This document shows, piece by piece, positions 58,810 to 64,000 of a stretch of DNA of 64,000 nucleotides; position 1 is the stretch's first letter; every line of letters starts with the position of its first letter. The notes under the pieces are model-generated. The model saw only the letters and a list, made by a program, of their open reading frames with translations, made no database searches and was not told the origin of the DNA. This DNA is from Nectonema munidae (lineage: Eukaryota; Nematomorpha; Nectonematoida; Nectonematidae), in NCBI GenBank assembly GCA_030549495.1, contig JAUIRK010000893.1, forward strand, positions 310,001 through 374,000. The letters run 5' to 3'. Both the position numbers and the translations under genes were made by a program.

Positions 58810-61030
58810 ATTTCCAATAGAAACCAATAGCTCGGCTGGCACCGACTTACTTAAGTTGGTAGAGGATTTGTACGCGTTTATTGTTAACGATCCAAAACCA
58901 ATTCGTGATAATGTGTTAGACCTTGCAATCATGTCTTTTAATCTAAGACCACTTCTAGTCTCAATAGTGATTATCCAGGATTGCTTTGTATCTGACAACA
59001 AACCCTTGTTGGTCACAGTTTGTTTAGATCCACAATTCACTGCTGAAAAGGGAAATTTAATGAAGAGGTGGGTCTTCAGCCAAGCTAATTGGTATAGGTT
59101 TAGTTCGCTACTAAATAATTCAGCCCCGCGAGTCATGAGGTACATAGGAGTAAAACCCCCTGAGGAACTTGCGGAGTGTGTCAACGATGCTATTCTCTCT
59201 GTGGCACCAGAGGCAGTTCTCTTTGAAGAGGGTTAGAAAATATGAAAATCGAATTCCGAAGAATGACCTATTACTCATCAAGGAAAAATGAGCTCTCTAT
59301 ATAAAATACATTCACTAGGGACGCTGAGACAAATAATCTTATCAATCAATTACAAAAACTCATTAGGAAAAAGTTCGGCGAAACCACATCTAGAAAAGTT
59401 ACAAGCATCAGAAAAGCCTCTAACCCGCTACAGGGCTCTTTGAAGTTCTGGAACCTGGTTAGAGGGCTGAAGCCTGACTGCAAAGGTCCAACGTCGGTCA
59501 CATGGAATAACCGAACAACCATAGAGGCGGAAGATAAATGTGCGCTGCTTGCTGATTATTACGAAGATATGTATAGGACAAATCCAGGTCCGAAAAATTT
59601 TAATTCTGAAATTGAGTTTTTTAGGCGTTTACCTGCGACAAACGACACTAACTTCATCCTAGAGGACCTGGTTCAAATCATTAAAAAGCCTAAAGCTAGG
59701 AAAGCTGCAGGATGGGATGAAGCTAGTAATCTATTCATCAAGAATCTTCCCCTTAGGTTTAGGGACGTCTTGTTTGTAATGTATAACTCTTTTATAAAAG
59801 ATGGGTTTTACCCAGACTGCTATAAAAGGGCTATACTTATTTGTGTGCCAAAGGCTGGCAAGAAGAGCGGCAAACCCAGTGACCTACGGCCTATCAGTCT
59901 TCTCCCTTGCCTGAGCAAAGTGTATGACAAATTAATTTTTGGAATACTCGATGCTTGGTGCAAGGAGCATGCAATAATCCCAAAAGAACAGTTTGGATTC
60001 CAAAAAGTTTTTTAAAAAATCTTTCTCTTCTTTCCTTTCCTTCTTATGTTTTTTAAAGCTTTAATGGTGGCCTCTTTGTGGGCATTATTTTTTCAACCCT
60101 GGGGGGGGTTTTTTTACATTTTGGGTTGTGGGTTTTTTTTTCAACTTTGTTGGATTTTTTTGCCCTTTTTCCTTTTTTAAAAAAGTTTTAATTTTCTTTT
60201 TTAACCCCCTTTCCATAAAAAAAAAAAAAAAAAATTTCAAAGAAAAAAAAACCAAGGAGGGGGGCCCCCCCCCTCCCCCCCTCCCCCCTCCTTTTTTTCA
60301 TCCCCCACTTACTTTTCTTAAGGGGTCTTTCTATAAAATAATCTATTCTATGATAATATTATGTTTTTCGGAGAAAATATTTGTGTCCTCTAAGTGTGTA
60401 CCGGGTATTTGCAAACACCTTACGGACGTAAATACCATATTAGGGGGGGGGGGGGGTATTTCACTGGATGGAACCTTAAGGTAAATTACTCTAAATGCAA
60501 GTTTCTTTGGCGCTAATTGTCCCAAAAATAATCCCCCAACTATAGGAAATATTCCCCTAGTTCGCCACCTAAAATATCTAGGAATCAATTGGGATGCAGG
60601 ATTTAGTTTTCATCGTGAAGCTCACGAAAAGATAAAGAAGGGGAAGAAGGATCTTGCGCTATATGGATGTCTTAAAGACCTTGGGGTCAATTCCACGGCG
60701 GTAGACAAGGACATTAAAATTCTAACAATGCCGAAATTGACTTATGGCAACTCCATTTTGTGATGTCTTCCCTCAACTTGGACCAACAAAATAGACGACC
60801 TCGTGTACAAACTTTTTAGAACTGTTTATGGCAACCCTTTCATTATTGCCCATAGCCGGATCTCCTTTTCTTGGTTCCAGAAAAGGTTGAAGAAATTAAA
60901 TTAAAAGTTTATTGAAAAACTAAGGAGCATTGCCCACAATTATGCAAAGCTTGGGAGCTCACGCAAACGCAGGCTGAAGCGTTCTTGGGGGTATATGCTA
61001 AAAAAAGAGAAAAGTTATCCTAGGTGACTA
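58810..61030 (+). mobile_element. Second LINE, GC-richer, 5'-truncated
   Basis: Endonuclease C-terminus (58810-59235): NVLDLAIMSFNLRPLLVS and VSDNKPLLVTV, where the usual SDH reads SDN. Reverse transcriptase (59440-60005): KFWNLVRGLKPDCKGPTSVT, KARKAAGWDEASN, LRPISLLPCLSKVYDKLIFG, then EQFGFQK. After the homopolymer block it resumes at about 60350 in a damaged YADD region and continues RHLKYLGINWDAGFSFHREA to about 61030. GC is well above the neighbourhood, suggesting a younger insertion. Stops at 59235 and after 60480 make it inactive as read. Jockey-like by the RT style, not proven. Confidence 0.85.
60005..60335. other. Homopolymer-rich block, probably faulty sequence
   Basis: Runs of 8 G, 9 T, 18 A, 9 C and similar, unlike anything else in the window, exactly where the LINE reverse transcriptase should continue. 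The block is close to the length of the missing RT segment between FGF and YADD. More likely an assembly or base-calling artefact than biology. Confidence 0.6.
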
Positions 61031-62590
61031 CACATATACAATAGCCCCCAAGCAATAGGGAATTCTGCGTTCTGCGATATAGTTCTGTTTTTCTGAGTTC
61101 TAGATCCGCCTACTTAAATTTAACTAACATATGGCATAAAACCTCGAGCCTCAATCCCTTAACTAAGGCTATCACCCTGGTTTATATATACATAGTGAAT
61201 ATTAATCTTGGTAAAAAAGTTGATTTTAAAATCTAAGTTATGCCCCGCAGTTTGGGAATCACTGTACTGAAAAGGGATTTCATAGAATAAAGAAGTATTT
61301 AAAAAAAATTCGTACCCAAATCATTTCTTACGAACATTGTTCGTTTCGCACCCAAAAAGAAAAAATAGGGACGAATTGTCCTGCACCGATAGGCAAGAGA
61401 TCCTTTAGAATTTCCGAATATGTAAAAAAATGTCTCGCTTCTTTGTAAGATGGCACAACTTAGGCATATAATTTATACTAAAACACCATTTTCATTATTT
61501 TGTGCAAATTTGTATGATAACTAGTAAATCATCGTTTTATAACTCATTCGTTTAATTAATCATCTGATTAGTGGTAATTGAGTCAGTGGAAAAATATCCA
61601 ACTCCGACTTCCGGTACTTGCAAGAATCCGACTCAAAATATTAAAAATTTTAATCATTTAAGCCCAACTCTTGCTTCCGGGTTAGACCAAAGAAACTCCT
61701 AAATTTCATTGGATAGCGCCTCAAATCTCTTTAAATCCTCGACTCGTAATTGGTGCCTTTTTTGTTATTTAATTACTCGTATATCAAGTTAGTTAGGTAT
61801 TCATTCCTTTTTATTTATGCTTTATATTACTCGCTAATTATTTCTTACCGGAAATTCCGATCTACAATTTTAAGCTTATAAGTGCCCTGTTAAAATAATG
61901 ATGCGCCAATGCAATGCTATGAATGTATTTTCTTCATTATAATTTAAATTATCATCTATTCTATTTCTCCATTTCAAAGAAAATGATGGAGAGCACATAG
62001 CGCATTCTTTTTACATTCTTGATATATTTTTAAAGCAAATAATAATTAATTAATAGATTTTTATCTCGTATCTTGCTCATAAATCATTTTGCTTTTTTTT
62101 AAATATACTGTGTATCTGTTCGATTCAAATCTCCCATCTATTTGATGATAGCTATGTCATACAGGTATAAACTTCTTGAATCTTTTATTTTGTATTTTGA
62201 TTTATGTATTCTTATAATATTTATTCATTGATATGTTTCTGAAGTCGAATCGTCATCCTATTAGACATTTTAGATCTCCTGAAGAATGAGCAAACCAATT
62301 ATTAAAAGGCAACTAGTGAATATGCTCTTCATGCAAATAAACGTAATAATACATTTCAGTATGAGATCAAAATTTTCTAATGAAAGAATAAATTTGTGAA
62401 TTTAAGCGCTGATTATGAGGGCTATCGATCAAATGACTTGTTTATCCAAACATCTCTTTTATAGTTTTGAGCCCTAAAATGGGTTAGGAAAATTCTGATG
62501 ACTTGTGGATATTTTTGTTGACATATTTTACATTTTGGCTATCCTTTCTGAAAAATAACAAATAATTAAGAATTTAAAATTACCTTTATC
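61031..62590. other. No gene seen
   Basis: AT-rich, no open frame with domain signal. Confidence 0.5.
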
Positions 62591-62594
62591 TTAA

Positions 62595-62723
62595 ACGGTT
62601 ATAGACCACAGTCGACATATATGTCGACTTTATAAAAATGTGAACCGTCTGCGTTTATTAATGCTTTTTAATACAAATCTGCTTTCAACTAGATATCGTC
62701 TGATTATGCTGGTCGTTAAAGGG
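62595..62723. mobile_element. TTAA MITE copy 4, diverged, 129 bp
   Basis: TTAA at 62591-62594 and 62724-62727; ends ACGGTTATAGACCAC and (reversed) CCCTTTAACGACCAG. The palindrome AGTCGACATATATGTCGACT replaces the one in copies 1-3. CGTCTGC-like motifs are kept (62648, 62696). Confidence 0.75.
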
Positions 62724-62729
62724 TTAATA

Positions 62730-64000
62730 CATTAAAACACTGACTAATACGATCACAAACTAAATAAAGCTGCATATTTAGTCTGGACTACATTACATAT
62801 TATCATCACAGAATATTTTTTAATGTAGTTATATTCTATAAAGCAAAATCTTATTAGCATAAATTTGTGTTTTCCAACACAAAAATATAGAACCATGATG
62901 ATGCTCGAACATTGATCCTATAAATTAAGAATAGACTACTATTCTATTAACTTTTTTATATATATATATTTCACGTCTTTTCAATGACTGAGCACCTCCA
63001 CTTCATCTATTTTTTCGAATGAGATATAATAATATTTCGTATGTTATAAGTGGTCTTTTGTTAATTTCTCGTGGGGGAGCATGTCAAAATCAACAAGGTT
63101 CCATCTATTATAAAATATTCACGAACTCCTTATTTTTTGGAGATGGTTTAATTTGAAAGTATTGATGTAGATTTTCAATTGTACTTTCTAACTTTATCTG
63201 CGTCTTTTTAATGATTTTTTCAAAATATCATTTTTATTAGCAGATATGAGGCATACTGGAAAGCTTATCACCTGTAACGTGATATTTTGGAGCCTGATTC
63301 CTTTAGTTCTAATAGCAGGTAGTTTTGCTTTTCAAATTTAAAGGAATTTTTGATTTTATTACCATGGTTCTCTGATTGATGATGATGCTTTATGATTACA
63401 TTCGTTTAAAGATGATCATGGTGATGAATGCTGATGATGTGATGAAAGAATAAATTCTCTGTAATGAATTCTTTGTTGTTTGGCTTTTAAGATTAAATTG
63501 CGTGTACACTCTTTTTTATATAAGAAACTAGTACTCATTCATCCTTAGAGTTAGAAATCTATTATTTAAAGACACGTGATTAAAAACTTTTTACAATACT
63601 TTTTTCTCTTCTTTGATTATGTGGATAATAATAGTGTTACAGGCTAGAAAATTGTATGGATCCTGAATAGAGTTACATTGAGTGATAGTCATGTGTGTTT
63701 TGTTCTTTAACTATTCTCCAGTTTGCTAAGTTAGTTAGTGTATCATGATTTATGTTTTGCCATCTTTCATATAACTATAATATCATTTATTAGTCTTCTT
63801 CATTTCAATTTTTTCTATTAAACAGTGTAAAATTTCTATCTTGTTATATTTCAAAAAATTTTATTTCTTTAAAGATTAAGAAACTTTTACAATTCATTTT
63901 TTTTTATTTTTTTATAAATAAAACTGAGTGTAATGATGTCTTTTTACATTTATAACAACTATTTTTTGAAATCCAAGAAAGTTGATTCCATTTTCACGAA
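62730..64000. other. No gene seen
   Basis: AT-rich to the window end; no supported gene, RNA or repeat. Confidence 0.5.

Noticed and set aside
60128-60484. 118-aa Phe/Lys/Pro-rich frame
   Set aside because: Translation of the homopolymer block, probably sequence error.

Overview
This is an AT-rich (roughly 30% GC by eye) animal genomic window with spliced genes and many transposable elements. The kinase gene has metazoan-type introns (65 bp to 4.9 kb). The element mix (piggyBac, hAT, Tc1/mariner, pogo-like, FLYWCH-type MULE, BEL/Pao, LINEs with RNase H, tRNA-derived SINEs) fits an invertebrate, most likely an arthropod. I cannot name the species.

The one gene identified with confidence is CDK11 (the PITSLRE kinase), on the minus strand at 41379-25236. 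Eleven exons join with every splice phase agreeing and give an 802-residue protein. It has a Lys-rich N-terminus, a Ser-rich linker, an intact kinase domain carrying the exact PITSLRE motif, and the conserved SPRPP tail. Its introns hold a FLYWCH-type MULE with tandem-repeat ends, smaller relatives of it, a BEL/Pao-like fossil, a SINE and an inverted pair of about 370-bp repeats.

Region by region. 1-4.6 kb: no gene; a 61-bp-arm inverted repeat. 4.6-5.6 kb: piggyBac transposase relic. 6.8-8.1 kb: possible start of a secreted CUB-like gene (plus strand). 8.6-10.35 kb: a Tc1/IS630-type transposon whose inverted ends are tandem 21-bp repeats, with a TTAA MITE nested in one end. 11.6-13.2 kb: unidentified degraded coding sequence and a second TTAA MITE. 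14.0-15.75 kb: decayed FLYWCH/MULE transposon with a nested mariner derivative. 15.85-16.8 kb: four exons of an unidentified plus-strand gene. 17-24 kb: mostly empty, with SINE and pogo-like debris. 24.3-24.9 kb: LINE remnant between inverted modules. 25.2-41.4 kb: CDK11. 42.2-42.8 kb: non-autonomous hAT. 45.2-48.9 kb: 5'-truncated LINE with RNase H. 51-53 kb: tandem and direct repeats. 55.0-55.9 kb: a TTAA MITE and a hAT MITE with a perfect 8-bp target duplication. 58.8-61.0 kb: a second, GC-richer LINE broken by a homopolymer-rich stretch that looks like bad sequence. 61-64 kb: AT-rich, one more TTAA MITE.

The most interesting non-coding signal is a set of TTAA-flanked elements of about 130 bp, plus partial copies. 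They share a layout: TTAA, then 13-15 nt, then a short perfect or near-perfect palindrome. The palindrome sequence differs between copies while the pairing is kept. Gene functions outside CDK11 are inference and are marked as such.
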